A stretch of 64,000 nucleotides of DNA from Lentisphaerota bacterium (GCA_018676675.1 JABHEG010000035.1:1-64000); one strand, 5' to 3'. Counted from the stretch's first letter, positions 35,960 to 44,994 are shown. Program-made: numbers and translations. Notes: generated from the letters alone by a model not told the origin.

Positions 35960-36354
35960 AGTACCTCCTCGACACGCATGCCTGGATCTGGTGGCACATG
36001 GATCCGGAGAAACTGTCGCACAAAGCGCGTGCCGCCATCGAGGACACGGAAAGCTATTCAGAGATCCTGCTGTCCGCCATCTCCCCCTGGGAGTTCTGCA
36101 AGCTATTGGAGAAGCAACGTATAGGGATCTCCTGTGATCCGGAAGAATGGCTGTCGGAGGCTTTGCAGATGCCGAAACTCCGGCTTGTGCCCTTGACGCC
36201 GGCGATTGCCTACCGATCCACCATCCTACCGCAGCCATTCCACACCGATCCGGCCGACCAGATTATCGCTGCGACCGCAAGAGAGGAGAACGCGACGATC
36301 ATATCGAAGGACGGGCTGATGCGGAACTACCGGCATGTCCGAACCGTCTGGTGA
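35956..36354 (+). CDS. PIN-domain toxin (VapC-like ribonuclease)
   Basis: 132 residues from the ATG that overlaps the antitoxin stop. PIN hallmarks: MKYLLDTHAWIWW with the first catalytic Asp, SAISPWEFCKL with the Glu, and DPADQIIAATAREENATIISKD with the two C-terminal Asp residues. Known: these enzymes cleave tRNA or other RNA using bound metal when the antitoxin is degraded. All acidic positions appear intact, so an active toxin is expected. Confidence 0.92.
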   Translation: MKYLLDTHAWIWWHMDPEKLSHKARAAIEDTESYSEILLSAISPWEFCKLLEKQRIGISCDPEEWLSEALQMPKLRLVPLTPAIAYRSTILPQPFHTDPADQIIAATAREENATIISKDGLMRNYRHVRTVW

Positions 36355-36450
36355 GAAGCCGTCCGTAAGGACAACCCGCCTGACCGAGAACCCGATCCAC
36401 GACTTCCCGTCAGGCTGCCAGGATCAACTGCAGGCGAGGGTCCTTGCTTC

Positions 36451-37689
36451 TTACTGCCTGAAGCGGTCCGCTGCACATGCCTGGACACCTTTCATGGCCC
36501 GGAGGAAGTTCCCGCCGATGATCTTACGGATGTTGTCGTCGCTGTAGCCCAGGGTGACGAGACCGGCGGTGAACAACGGCCAGTTGATCCAGGAGAGACT
36601 GCCTTCACTGCCTTCGCGGTTCGGGTCTCCTTTGAGATCCTCCGGCCCCCAAAGGGCCCACCAGTTGCGGCGTGCCTTTGGGCCGGCCTCCCGCTCCACG
36701 CCTGCCGGCGGCGGGATGGAGAACGTGCTGTCCGAACCGATCATCACATGGTCCGGGCCGACGAGTTCCACAGCGTAGTCGATGTGTTCCAGAAGGGTCC
36801 GGATCGAGACGTGGCTGGGATCCCCCAACAGTCCGGGCAGGATGTAGATGCCTATGACGCCACCGCTGTCAGCGATGGCCTTGAGTTCCTCGTCCGACTT
36901 GCAGCGGGGGTGCTGGAAGACGCCCTCGCAGCCGGTGTGGCTGGCAAAGACGGGTGCCCGAGACGCCCGGATCGCATCGAGAGTGGTCTGCTTGCCGGAA
37001 TGGGGGGTGTCGACGATCACCCCGCGATCATTCAGTCTGGCCACGATTTCGTGGCCGAAATCGCTCAGTCCGGCGTCCGTTGGTTCGGTGCAGCCGTCGC
37101 CGACCCAGTTCCGCCGGTTGTAGGTCAGGTGCATCATGCGGATGCCGAGATAGTAGTAGGTGTCCAGCCAGCGAAGCAGGTCGTACCCGTCCTCGAACGG
37201 GCCCATGCAGGGCGGGTTATTGGCGCTCCACACAAAGCAGCGTTCGCCTCGGGCGTGCATTCGTTCCACGGCTTCGGCAGACGCAGCCTTGCCGATGATT
37301 CCTTCCATTGAGTCGCACAGGTAGGTGAATCGAGCGACGTTGCGGAGTCCGCGCCGCATGGTTGGGCCGAGGCCGACGGTTGACACCAGGCAGTCGACCC
37401 CTGCCGTCTCGAGCACGTCGGCGAATGCCTGGCGCGTGTCTGGGTCACAGACCGGACCGACTCGGGCGGCATCTTCCGACGCTTCCAGGACCTCGTCACT
37501 GCGCCCACCTTCCCGGATCACCTCGTTGATATGCTCAATTCCCCCACGACTCGGCGCTGAGGGCGAGAAGGCGAAGAGGTCGCAGACGAACGAATCGCGA
37601 TGCAGTTCGAGGCCGTGCTCCAGCTGGGCCGGCGTGGCACCGAGGGCGGCTTTGGCCCGCTGGCGACAGGTGCTGATGAGGTCGTGCAT
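36451..37689 (-). CDS. Membrane-dipeptidase (peptidase M19, renal dipeptidase) family protein
   Basis: 412 residues. The M19 core is recognisable: MMHLTYNRRNWVGDGC, GLSDFGHEIVARLNDRGVIVDTPHSG, SHTGCEGVFQHPRCKSDEELKAIADSGGVIGI and VMIGSDSTF, preserving the two late metal-binding histidines. The usual early H-x-D reads C36-D-L, and the Glu-containing strand is atypical, so the binuclear zinc site may be altered. No signal peptide, so cytoplasmic. It starts 66 bases after the discoidin-domain gene on the same strand. Known relatives split dipeptides or beta-lactam-like amides; the substrate here is open. Confidence 0.85.
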   Translation of the reverse strand: MHDLISTCRQRAKAALGATPAQLEHGLELHRDSFVCDLFAFSPSAPSRGGIEHINEVIREGGRSDEVLEASEDAARVGPVCDPDTRQAFADVLETAGVDCLVSTVGLGPTMRRGLRNVARFTYLCDSMEGIIGKAASAEAVERMHARGERCFVWSANNPPCMGPFEDGYDLLRWLDTYYYLGIRMMHLTYNRRNWVGDGCTEPTDAGLSDFGHEIVARLNDRGVIVDTPHSGKQTTLDAIRASRAPVFASHTGCEGVFQHPRCKSDEELKAIADSGGVIGIYILPGLLGDPSHVSIRTLLEHIDYAVELVGPDHVMIGSDSTFSIPPPAGVEREAGPKARRNWWALWGPEDLKGDPNREGSEGSLSWINWPLFTAGLVTLGYSDDNIRKIIGGNFLRAMKGVQACAADRFRQ

Positions 37690-37755
37690 GGTGGGCTTTC
37701 CCGTCTGTGGCTGGTTGGAGTCGCGCGTTGGGCATCCGCCGATGTTCGCGGGGGC

Positions 37756-38838
37756 TTACTCGCTCTTGCGGACGGAGATCTCGCCAAGCCAGAACAGGTT
37801 GGGACGATCTTCACGGCCGCAATTCGGGGGTTGGAGCACACGGATCCGGCCAATCGTCACAGGAGCAAAGCGGATCGTGCTTGAGACCTGTTCGCCCTGT
37901 TTGCGCTCAGCGGTGCCGAGGGTTGTCCACTCCCCGTTCTTGTGGATCTGTGCTAACACGCGTTTGGCCGGTTTCCTGTAGGCCCAGTAGAGGGCGATGC
38001 CATCGACCTGCTGTGGCTTAGGGAAGGCAATCTCGACCCAGTGCTCGGCTCCGGTTTCGGCAGAGGCCCAGGTGGTAGTTGGGGAGCCGGATCCGGCACA
38101 GCTCTGGGAATCACCATCGATGAGTGTCTCCGGCTCATACCCCGAATAGCAGCTGTCGACAGTGACCTTGGCGCCAAGTGATGCCTGGGCAATGTCGTTC
38201 GTGTCGAGGTAGTTGAAGCGGATGCGGAGGGATGCGGTGTTTGCAAATGGGGCTCGGTCGGCCACACTGAGGTTGATCACGTGAGGGCCGTAGTCGGTAT
38301 CGCCCGGCCGCAGACGGCAGGAGAGCTTCTCTTTGGCGTTGTCCAGAGCGAATCCCTCGGCTGGCAGGGGTGAGCCATCCATGGTCGCTTGAAGTGAACC
38401 CGGGGCGATGGGATTGTGCTCATCCTCAAAGGACATGGTGATCGTGCCCGGGACAGTTCCCACCGTGCCGAGATCAATGGTGCCGCCGGCAGGCAGTTTC
38501 TTGCCGTCGATGCTGATGCTGCGCACCACGGGGGGGGTGCGGTCAGCGCAGTTCATCCACTCAGGCGGGTCCACCAGCAGGATGGTCTTCCCGGCTTTGA
38601 TCCGGGTCACATCTACACGGATGGCCTTCCCGCCGTCCGTAGCCTTCATTGAAGCCTCTGTCCAGGTCCCTTCGCTGTTCAGGAACAGCACTTTTCGGGC
38701 GTTCTCCAGGGGTTTGCACCGGATCGTGACCGAGGTCGTCGTCTGAATGTCATACATGAGGCATGGGGATGCAGACCCGGCCGCTGCCGCGGCACCGGCG
38801 ATCAGTACGGAACAGGCAAGGGTACGAACGAAGGTCAT
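37756..38838 (-). CDS. Exported protein with C-terminal F5/8 type C (discoidin) domain
   Basis: 360 residues from the ATG at 38838 (AAAGGA upstream); the signal peptide ends AAAAAGSA. The N-terminal two thirds are beta-rich with no recognised fold. Residues about 225-355 resemble a discoidin/galactose-binding domain (VTVDSCYSGYEPETLIDGD; WVEIAFPKPQQVDGIALYW; IGRIRVLQPPNCG). No catalytic domain is seen, so it is probably a surface binding protein. It is likely co-transcribed with the M19 gene downstream. Confidence 0.75.
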   Translation of the reverse strand: MTFVRTLACSVLIAGAAAAAGSASPCLMYDIQTTTSVTIRCKPLENARKVLFLNSEGTWTEASMKATDGGKAIRVDVTRIKAGKTILLVDPPEWMNCADRTPPVVRSISIDGKKLPAGGTIDLGTVGTVPGTITMSFEDEHNPIAPGSLQATMDGSPLPAEGFALDNAKEKLSCRLRPGDTDYGPHVINLSVADRAPFANTASLRIRFNYLDTNDIAQASLGAKVTVDSCYSGYEPETLIDGDSQSCAGSGSPTTTWASAETGAEHWVEIAFPKPQQVDGIALYWAYRKPAKRVLAQIHKNGEWTTLGTAERKQGEQVSSTIRFAPVTIGRIRVLQPPNCGREDRPNLFWLGEISVRKSE

Positions 38839-39026
38839 GATCGGGTTCCTTTCGGGAAACTGTCCCACGGCACCAGTTGTGTCTGTGCACCGTACCGGGA
38901 AGGACAGGGCGCGTCAAGAGCGCTATGGTGTCTGCCGACACGATTCGTTCAATCACATCCGCTTCGGGAAGCGCTGGAAGCAGGGCGCACTCCCATCGGG
39001 ATCTGTCAGCCAGAGGAATCGACGAG

Positions 39027-40142
39027 ATGATCTATCGGGAACTTGGCCATACCGGACTGCGTGTGTCAATCATCGGCTTCGGCGGCATGCGCTTTTTCGA
39101 GAAGGATGACGCGACCGCAGACGCGACCGTACAACGCTGCTTGGAGCGCGGAATCAATTTCTTTGAGACGGGAAGCTACGGTGCCGGCAAGAGTGAGGTG
39201 ATGCTGGGGCGGGCGCTGTGGAAAGCATGCAAGCGCGAGGACGTGATCCTGGCGGACAAGGCGACGGCATGTAATCTCCCGACCGAGGACCAGGTGCGGG
39301 CCGATCTGGAGGCGGCGCTGGAACGCTATCAGACCGACTATTTCGATGTGTTCAGTTTCTGGGGAACGAACACGCCGGAGATGCACGATCACATCCTCAG
39401 GAACGGTCCACTGAAGGCTGTGCTCAAGGCCAAGGAGGAGGGACTTGTGCGCGCCGTCGGCCTGACGACTCACGCTCGTCCGGAATGGATCCGTGATTTC
39501 GCCGATGTGTACCCGTGGGACATGATTGTGCTCAAGGAACACATGCTCTATACCCGCCAGCAGGAGACCATCGCTCACCTGGGAGAGAAGGGCGTTGGCG
39601 TGGTCGCCATGACTCCGCTCGCGGGAGGCGTCATCTGCTCGCCTGGCCAGGACCTGCAGACAGAGCTGGATGCGGCAGGGATGAGTGCGGCGCAGTTGGG
39701 CCTGCGTTACCTGGTTGCCAACCCGCATGTGACCTCGGTGATCAGCGGCATGACCACGCCTGAAGAGGTCGATGAGAACGTGCTGGCCGGTGAGACAGGA
39801 CTCCCGCTCGATGATACAGAAGCAGGGCTGGTGGAACTGATTCGTCGGAAGACGACTGCCCTGTCAGAGACGTTCTGTACCAGTTGCGGATACTGCCAGC
39901 CATGCCCTGAAGAGGTCAATATTCCGGGGATCTTCCGGCTTTGGAACCTGATGCGCGGCTACGGCAATGCTGCCTACAGCAAGCTGGAATACCAGAAGCT
40001 CTGCGAACAACGCCACTGGGCCGATTTTCCGGGGTGTTCAGCCGAACACTGTATTCAGTGCGGCAAGTGTGAAAAGCGATGCCCGGAAGGCCTGCCGATC
40101 ATGGAAGACCTCAAGACAGCACACGCAGCGCTCACGGGATGA
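39027..40142 (+). CDS. Aldo/keto reductase with C-terminal 4Fe-4S ferredoxin-like domain
   Basis: 371 residues from the ATG at 39027 with AGAGGA upstream. The AKR barrel (IYRELGHTGLRVSIIGFGGM) is followed by two cysteine clusters, CTSCGYCQPCPEEVNIPG and CIQCGKCEKRCPEG, typical of the iron-sulfur AKR subfamily. The usual AKR tetrad is altered: the Asp position is E47, Tyr is Y51, Lys is K78, and the His position is in SFWG (no His). The extreme C-terminus and stop lie in a 31-base sequence duplicated at 40611. Cytoplasmic; substrate unknown, possibly sugar aldehydes or keto-sugars. Confidence 0.88.
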   Translation: MIYRELGHTGLRVSIIGFGGMRFFEKDDATADATVQRCLERGINFFETGSYGAGKSEVMLGRALWKACKREDVILADKATACNLPTEDQVRADLEAALERYQTDYFDVFSFWGTNTPEMHDHILRNGPLKAVLKAKEEGLVRAVGLTTHARPEWIRDFADVYPWDMIVLKEHMLYTRQQETIAHLGEKGVGVVAMTPLAGGVICSPGQDLQTELDAAGMSAAQLGLRYLVANPHVTSVISGMTTPEEVDENVLAGETGLPLDDTEAGLVELIRRKTTALSETFCTSCGYCQPCPEEVNIPGIFRLWNLMRGYGNAAYSKLEYQKLCEQRHWADFPGCSAEHCIQCGKCEKRCPEGLPIMEDLKTAHAALTG

Positions 40143-40164
40143 AGCGATAGCTGAGCCGCTTCTC
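40134..40164 (+). repeat. 31-base direct repeat, copy 1, covering the AKR stop codon
   Basis: ACGGGATGAAGCGATAGCTG and the following 11 bases match 40611-40641 at 30 of 31 positions. This copy supplies the stop codon of the aldo/keto reductase. Confidence 0.85.
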
Positions 40165-40608
40165 GCCGGGGCGTTGCCCCAAGCCCCACCGGGGGACCAG
40201 CGGCTCCCCCGGACCCCCAGGTAAGGGGGTCGCGTATGACAGGTGACAGAGCCCACCTGCCGTTCGCGACCCCGTTGGCCTCCGCTCGCGCGCTGAGCGA
40301 CGTTGCAGTCGAGGGCAGAAGGCTTCCCGTTCGCCATGGTGCAATATGCTGTCGAACAGTGAGTTCTGTGCCGTAAGGTGACGTGTATGCCCACCGAGGG
40401 GATCCGCCTTCATCAGACTACGGCGGGACACGCCAGCGGTTCCCCCTCGCCCTGAAAGACCAGGGCTTTGCAGTCCTGCCGAGACGGCAGGTCGCTCAGA
40501 GACTCGCTCTGCGTTCCCCCAAGTGATAGGGACCGCGTACGACAGGTGACAGGGCAACCGACAGCGGCTGGACTGTGGTTGGCAGATTGACTGGTACGTC
40601 TGGGGCGA
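40143..40608. other. Repeat-rich convergent intergenic region
   Basis: 466 bases between two convergent genes, with no supportable gene. It is bounded by the 31-base direct repeats, holds a GC-rich hairpin at 40189-40212, and contains a second repeat pair, CGCGTAYGACAGGTGACAG at 40231-40249 and 40534-40552. A 141-codon minus-strand frame here is built from these repeats. Confidence 0.6.
40189..40212. repeat. GC-rich hairpin
   Basis: CCGGGGGA and TCCCCCGG form a perfect 8-base stem around an 8-base loop, within a run of C/G tracts typical of mobile extragenic palindromes. There is no T-tract, so terminator function is only possible. Confidence 0.6.
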
Positions 40609-42669
40609 CTACGGGATGAAGCGATAGCTGAGCTGCTTCTCACCCGTGCAGATGTAGTAGATGATCCCTGCGAGCATGCAGAAGAAAGCCCCGGCAACTT
40701 CGCCGGCGATGATTCCCACCATCAGTGGTTTGAGCTTCCGCACCAGGGAACTCCCGCCGAAACGAACGACGGTTTTCTTGATTGCCCAGCCCAGCAGGAA
40801 AGAGTGGGAGATGACCACCATTGGCCAGGTTGCCCACAGCAGGAAGAGCATGGGGTGAAGCGGCCACCAGGGGAGGCGCAGGCGCAGGATACTGAACACG
40901 ATGACGGCCACGAAGCCGAATCCTGCAGCCCACAGGAAGTTCTTCTTTGGCTGAGTGTAGGAGAGTCTCTTGTACCATGGCAACTCCTCGGCGTTTTCGA
41001 AGAGTCCCGTTGCCTTAAGCTGCATGACCTCCGGCTCCACGTTGCGGAATGGCATCGTCGGGATGCGCTTGTAGGACCACGTGTAGCCGATGGGGGTCCC
41101 GACGTCGTAGGACGCGCCTAGAACCACAACCACGGCCAGTAGTACACCGGCGATATACATGCCGAGGGAGATGCCGGTGACCTTGGGCAGCGACAGCTCG
41201 GCCTTTTCGCAAAGCTTCAATCCATTGCAGAGGTAGGGCATGAGGGCCTCCCCCTGATTGATGCAGAGCACCATGCAGACTAGGGCGGAGATGACAATTG
41301 CCTCTGGTTTCATGGCGCAGCACCCAAACAGGCCGAGGAGGGCACCGTAGGGCTGCCAGCGCGGGTGAATCCAGAAGAGCCCCGTCTCTGCGCTGATCCG
41401 GGAGACGATCAGGAAGCTCATGAGCATCAGGAGGATTGTCCCGACCGAGAAGGGCAGCTCCAGTCCCAGACCCATCGTCAGACCGATGAGCAGCAACGTC
41501 GAGATGATGCAGATTCGGCAGGCCCAGATACTGGCTTCCTCCGGCAGCTTCCTGCGCCACACAACCAAGGCGCGGACGACCGTCTCCCGGTAATACTGAC
41601 GGCCGGTGTAGAGCAGCATCAGAGTCAGAGCGACGTAGCTGCCTGCCCGTTGCCAGCCGGCCCACCCGCCTTTGCCGTACTGCGTGCCGAGGGTGACGCC
41701 CATGGTCACCATGGGGATGGCCATGAGGACCCAGAGGGGTTGGGTCAGTCCGAGCGTTAATGAGATCTCGGAACTGAGGAAGAACGCGAAGGCGATCACG
41801 ATCGGGAAGACTCTCAGGATGAGGAGATTCCCTCCGAATGGCGCCTTGTAGATTGACGGCCAAATGACCCCGAACGGGCGGAAGTTGAACGTCGTGTTGA
41901 TCGGGATCATATACTCCGGGAACCAAACGTGGGCAGCGTTGTTCAGACGGATAAGGAAGATGGCTCCGAACCCGGTCCAGAAGAGGCGATTGCAGAGGAC
42001 ATCGGGCAGCTTCCGGCCTTCATCGCGCTGCATTAACAACGCTGTGAAATCCGCGATGGGGTAACTGAGACACTCGTGCTTCGACCACTGTCGATGGACA
42101 ACCAGCGCGAGGCTGGCGGAGGCAATGCCGGTGAGAAACACCAAGGGCAACCATGTGGTGAGTGGAGGGAGCCAACTGCTCCAGGGAACCTGGGCGAGCG
42201 GCTTGGTGAATCGTTCTGTGAACGTGCGTTTGCCGGTCGACTCCCGGCCTCCGGTGATGAAGGCCGTCACGACGGCATCATGGTCGGTATTGTCAACCAG
42301 GGCTTGTTTGGGGGCGTAGTCGAGGAGCTTGTGTGCTTGCCAGCCGGGGTTGACCCGGTCCCAGTGAAAGGGCATCACGAGGATCTGGGTGAAGGTCGAC
42401 ATCAGTCCCCCGACAGGAATGCTGCAAGCCCCCATCATCAGGACCACGACCAGCGTCATTTCGGCGGGGCGGAGGAGCCAGCTTCTGCGGATACGGAAGA
42501 GGATGGGGTTGAGGACGATCATCGTGATGAACATCAGCCCAACCACGATGATGGGGAGCAAGTGCCCGCTCGTGAAGCTCTCGAAACCGAACACCTGATC
42601 GTTGATGTAGCCGAATCCGGCGATGAACATCGCCCCGATAAACCCAATGAGCAGCGCCCGACGTGTCAT
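40609..42669 (-). CDS. DUF6785-like polytopic membrane protein, predicted OPT-type transporter
   Basis: 686 residues from the ATG at 42669, whose first base is the last base of the kinase stop (TGATG), with AGGAGAGG upstream. At least a dozen hydrophobic segments span the protein, beginning ALLIGFIGAMFIAGFGYIND and LLPIIVVGLMFITMIVLNP. Conserved-looking loops include HECLSYPIADFTALL and RISAETGLFWIHPRWQP. Known: DUF6784/DUF6785 proteins of PVC and related bacteria resemble oligopeptide-transporter superfamily members and lie near glycan genes. Inference: cytoplasmic-membrane importer of the substrate handled by the three upstream co-transcribed genes. The C-terminus (LSYRFIP) is encoded by the duplicated 31-base repeat. 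Confidence 0.8.
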   Translation of the reverse strand: MTRRALLIGFIGAMFIAGFGYINDQVFGFESFTSGHLLPIIVVGLMFITMIVLNPILFRIRRSWLLRPAEMTLVVVLMMGACSIPVGGLMSTFTQILVMPFHWDRVNPGWQAHKLLDYAPKQALVDNTDHDAVVTAFITGGRESTGKRTFTERFTKPLAQVPWSSWLPPLTTWLPLVFLTGIASASLALVVHRQWSKHECLSYPIADFTALLMQRDEGRKLPDVLCNRLFWTGFGAIFLIRLNNAAHVWFPEYMIPINTTFNFRPFGVIWPSIYKAPFGGNLLILRVFPIVIAFAFFLSSEISLTLGLTQPLWVLMAIPMVTMGVTLGTQYGKGGWAGWQRAGSYVALTLMLLYTGRQYYRETVVRALVVWRRKLPEEASIWACRICIISTLLLIGLTMGLGLELPFSVGTILLMLMSFLIVSRISAETGLFWIHPRWQPYGALLGLFGCCAMKPEAIVISALVCMVLCINQGEALMPYLCNGLKLCEKAELSLPKVTGISLGMYIAGVLLAVVVVLGASYDVGTPIGYTWSYKRIPTMPFRNVEPEVMQLKATGLFENAEELPWYKRLSYTQPKKNFLWAAGFGFVAVIVFSILRLRLPWWPLHPMLFLLWATWPMVVISHSFLLGWAIKKTVVRFGGSSLVRKLKPLMVGIIAGEVAGAFFCMLAGIIYYICTGEKQLSYRFIP
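40611..40641 (+). repeat. 31-base direct repeat, copy 2, covering the transporter's C-terminal codons
   Basis: It matches 40134-40164 at 30 of 31 positions. On the minus strand it encodes the last residues (LSYRFIP) of the membrane protein, so the same sequence ends two convergent genes in different frames and strands. Confidence 0.85.
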
Positions 42670-43658
42670 CAACCCTCTCCTCGATCAGGAGGGAGAAAAT
42701 GGCGGTTGAGGCGGGTGTCATTGATGAGGAGACGCATCAGGACGACTTCCAGTTCGATCATCTTCCGGCGGTCGTAGCGGACCCATTCTTTGAGCCAGGC
42801 CAGGCGGATGGCCACGGTCAACTCCAGGAAGAGCGACCAGCTGTGCTCAGTCCCGAAGTGCTGGCGTCGGAGTGTACCGACGAACTCCTTGAATGCGCCT
42901 CCGGTGAGACCTTCCGGGTTCTCCATGGCAAAGCAACCGGCCATGAGAGCGACGTCGTAGAGTTCGGGTTTGGGGCCGCAGAACTCCCAGTCGATGAGAC
43001 GGAGGATGTCATCCTCTCCCCAGACGACATTCATCGGGTGGAAGTCCCCGTGACAGTATCCGGTGGTCAGATCGGCCTCGTAGGGCACATAGCGTTCCTT
43101 CACAAAGGTGAGGATGTCTTCGATCTCGGCAACGAACTCCGGTCGGTGGGGACGCAGACGCTCGATAAACTCGTGCGCGAACGCCCAGACCGAGAAGACG
43201 GGCTCGGATGTCTCGGGTTGCACGCGCCCCAGTGCTCGTCTCAAGGAAAGGAGCGCGTCGGCGGCAACCCGCCCGCGCCAGCGGTCGTAGATGTAGGAGG
43301 GGCGGGGGAGTTCAACGCCGGGCGTGTACCGTCGCAGTTGCCAGAAGTCACCGTCCACACAGGCGTGCCACTGCCCGTCCGACGTCGGCAGGTAGGGATC
43401 GACGCGTCTCAGGCCGTTTTCACTCAGTGAGGCCAGCAGAGCGGCGATCTCCACCTTGCGTTTCCGGTTCTTGGGGGCCACTTGCTCAAACAGGTAGAGG
43501 TCGTTGTCCTTTCCTGCCTTGACCACACAGCGCCCGAGGACTCGGGTCGGGCTTCCGTGGATCTCGATCTCAGGGCAGTGCGTGACGTTGTTGAGTTCCC
43601 AGTGTGAAGCAAGCCGGGCATGGTCGAGGTGTGAGGCATCTGACTCTGATTCGCTCAT
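42669..43658 (-). CDS. Aminoglycoside-phosphotransferase-fold kinase
   Basis: 329 residues from the ATG at 43658; a GTG at 43679, one base after the preceding stop, would add seven residues and allow coupling. The APH catalytic loop GYCHGDFHPMNVVW and the metal motif LRLIDWEFCGPK are intact. An N-lobe lysine lies in RVLGRCVVKAG or the following strand. Known: this fold includes choline, homoserine, hydroxylysine and sugar kinases as well as antibiotic kinases. Its stop overlaps the transporter start, and it follows the UROD-like gene directly. Inference: phosphorylates the small molecule brought in by the transporter. Resistance is unlikely in this context. Confidence 0.85.
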   Translation of the reverse strand: MSESESDASHLDHARLASHWELNNVTHCPEIEIHGSPTRVLGRCVVKAGKDNDLYLFEQVAPKNRKRKVEIAALLASLSENGLRRVDPYLPTSDGQWHACVDGDFWQLRRYTPGVELPRPSYIYDRWRGRVAADALLSLRRALGRVQPETSEPVFSVWAFAHEFIERLRPHRPEFVAEIEDILTFVKERYVPYEADLTTGYCHGDFHPMNVVWGEDDILRLIDWEFCGPKPELYDVALMAGCFAMENPEGLTGGAFKEFVGTLRRQHFGTEHSWSLFLELTVAIRLAWLKEWVRYDRRKMIELEVVLMRLLINDTRLNRHFLPPDRGEG

Positions 43659-43680
43659 TCTTGTTCCGTCGGGTTTCACA

Positions 43681-44916
43681 CTATGCGTATTTTTCGGCGA
43701 TGCGGATGGCGAGTTTGGCCCAGTCGCGCAGACGTTCGGGGTTGTGTTTGACCGTCTCGATTTCGCGCAGGACGACCTGGTAGTGGTGTCCCCGCAGGTT
43801 CTTCAGGCCACGCTCGAGGTGCGCCTCGTGGTCGGACAGGTCGTCATGCAATGTCACCTGTGCGGCTGATTGGCGCCACATGATGCAGAAGTCGTTGCCG
43901 ACGGCCTCGATGACCTTGTCAAGATCGGTCCAGAATGAGGAAACGAAAACCCGGAGGTTAGGGATGGACAGAACCTGATGGATTTTGGTCGTCAGGTTCT
44001 CGCAGCACCCATACCAGGAGTGGCCGAAGGGGGACAGGACGACCTTCTGGTAGTTGAGCAGGAATTCCTCAAACATGGCCGGGCCCACTTGATCAAATTC
44101 CTGACTGTTGGCCCCGGTCCACATCTGGTGCAGGGCGACGTTGCCGTCTTCGGTTGCGCCGTTGACCGGGTCTGAGCAGAACATCGGTTCATGGTGATTG
44201 GAGGTGAGGACACCCGCTTCCTCTGCCCGGCGGATGCCGCGCAAGGCGCCCTCAGTGAGCTTTGCCATGAGTCGGTGGCAGACGTCGGGGCGGAAGGCGA
44301 GGTCCTCCATCATGGGGGCCATACCGCGGAGATGCTCCCAGTAGACCTGCAGCAGTCCGTAGGTAGGTGGGACGCCTTCGACGCGGACCGGCATGGCATC
44401 ACCCAGGATCTCGGCGGCCTGTTCTGCGCGCCGTGCTGTTCCCACCGCATCGTACTCGAAGTCGGGGACCGTCACCTTCTCGTAGTCTGCCGGATCTTTG
44501 ATTGGGTGATCATAGAGGAATCCGCCCCAGTCGGTCGTGCCGATCGATTTTCTGCCGGGAACACCCCACATGTTTCCGGTCGTGCAACGGAAGCCGGCTC
44601 GAATAGGCCACCAGGGGGGCCAGATGTGATCGATTCCCAAGGTGAGGTAGAACAGGTCTTTGCGCAGCGCTGTCTCCATGGCCCGGCAGGTCGGGTGAAT
44701 GCACTGGATGTCGTCATCGGAGAGGATCTCACGCCAGGCCAGCGCGATCCGGCACCAGACGGGGGCCCGGTCGGGGCGCCGCAGTTCATTCACATCGCGC
44801 CAGCGTTGGCGTCGCGTCTCGCACTCATCTGAGGTGGCGTATTCCATCGCCTGGGAGGCGAGCTCGCGAACCAGGGCGATATCCCTCGCCGACGGGGGGG
44901 CGGGCTGGGCTTCCAT
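43681..44916 (-). CDS. Uroporphyrinogen-decarboxylase-like (URO-D/MtaA superfamily) protein
   Basis: 411 residues from the ATG at 44916, which has AAAGGAG seven bases upstream. The family's barrel is recognisable by MPVRVEGVPPTYGLLQVYW, VVLSPFGHSWYGCCENLTTK and IPNLRVFVSSFWTDL. The HSWYGCCE segment supplies His and two Cys that could bind a metal, as in corrinoid methyltransferases of the MtaA/CmuA branch; true haem-pathway HemE lacks this. So the name UROD should not be read as haem synthesis. Cytoplasmic. Second gene of the operon with the Gfo/Idh/MocA, APH-kinase and transporter genes. Confidence 0.82.
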   Translation of the reverse strand: MEAQPAPPSARDIALVRELASQAMEYATSDECETRRQRWRDVNELRRPDRAPVWCRIALAWREILSDDDIQCIHPTCRAMETALRKDLFYLTLGIDHIWPPWWPIRAGFRCTTGNMWGVPGRKSIGTTDWGGFLYDHPIKDPADYEKVTVPDFEYDAVGTARRAEQAAEILGDAMPVRVEGVPPTYGLLQVYWEHLRGMAPMMEDLAFRPDVCHRLMAKLTEGALRGIRRAEEAGVLTSNHHEPMFCSDPVNGATEDGNVALHQMWTGANSQEFDQVGPAMFEEFLLNYQKVVLSPFGHSWYGCCENLTTKIHQVLSIPNLRVFVSSFWTDLDKVIEAVGNDFCIMWRQSAAQVTLHDDLSDHEAHLERGLKNLRGHHYQVVLREIETVKHNPERLRDWAKLAIRIAEKYA

Positions 44917-44994
44917 CTGGGGCTCCTTTGTCGGTCTCTGCACGGGTGCCATTTCCGGTGTGTCAGCACATTAGCGGTGGTACTCTGACCTCAC

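Noticed and set aside
40132..40557. 141-codon minus-strand open frame between two convergent genes
   Set aside because: Its coding content is made of the intergenic repeats themselves; no start site and no family.
42669..43658. Antibiotic-resistance role for the APH-fold kinase
   Set aside because: It is translationally locked between a catabolic-type gene and a transporter gene; the fold is widely used by metabolic kinases.
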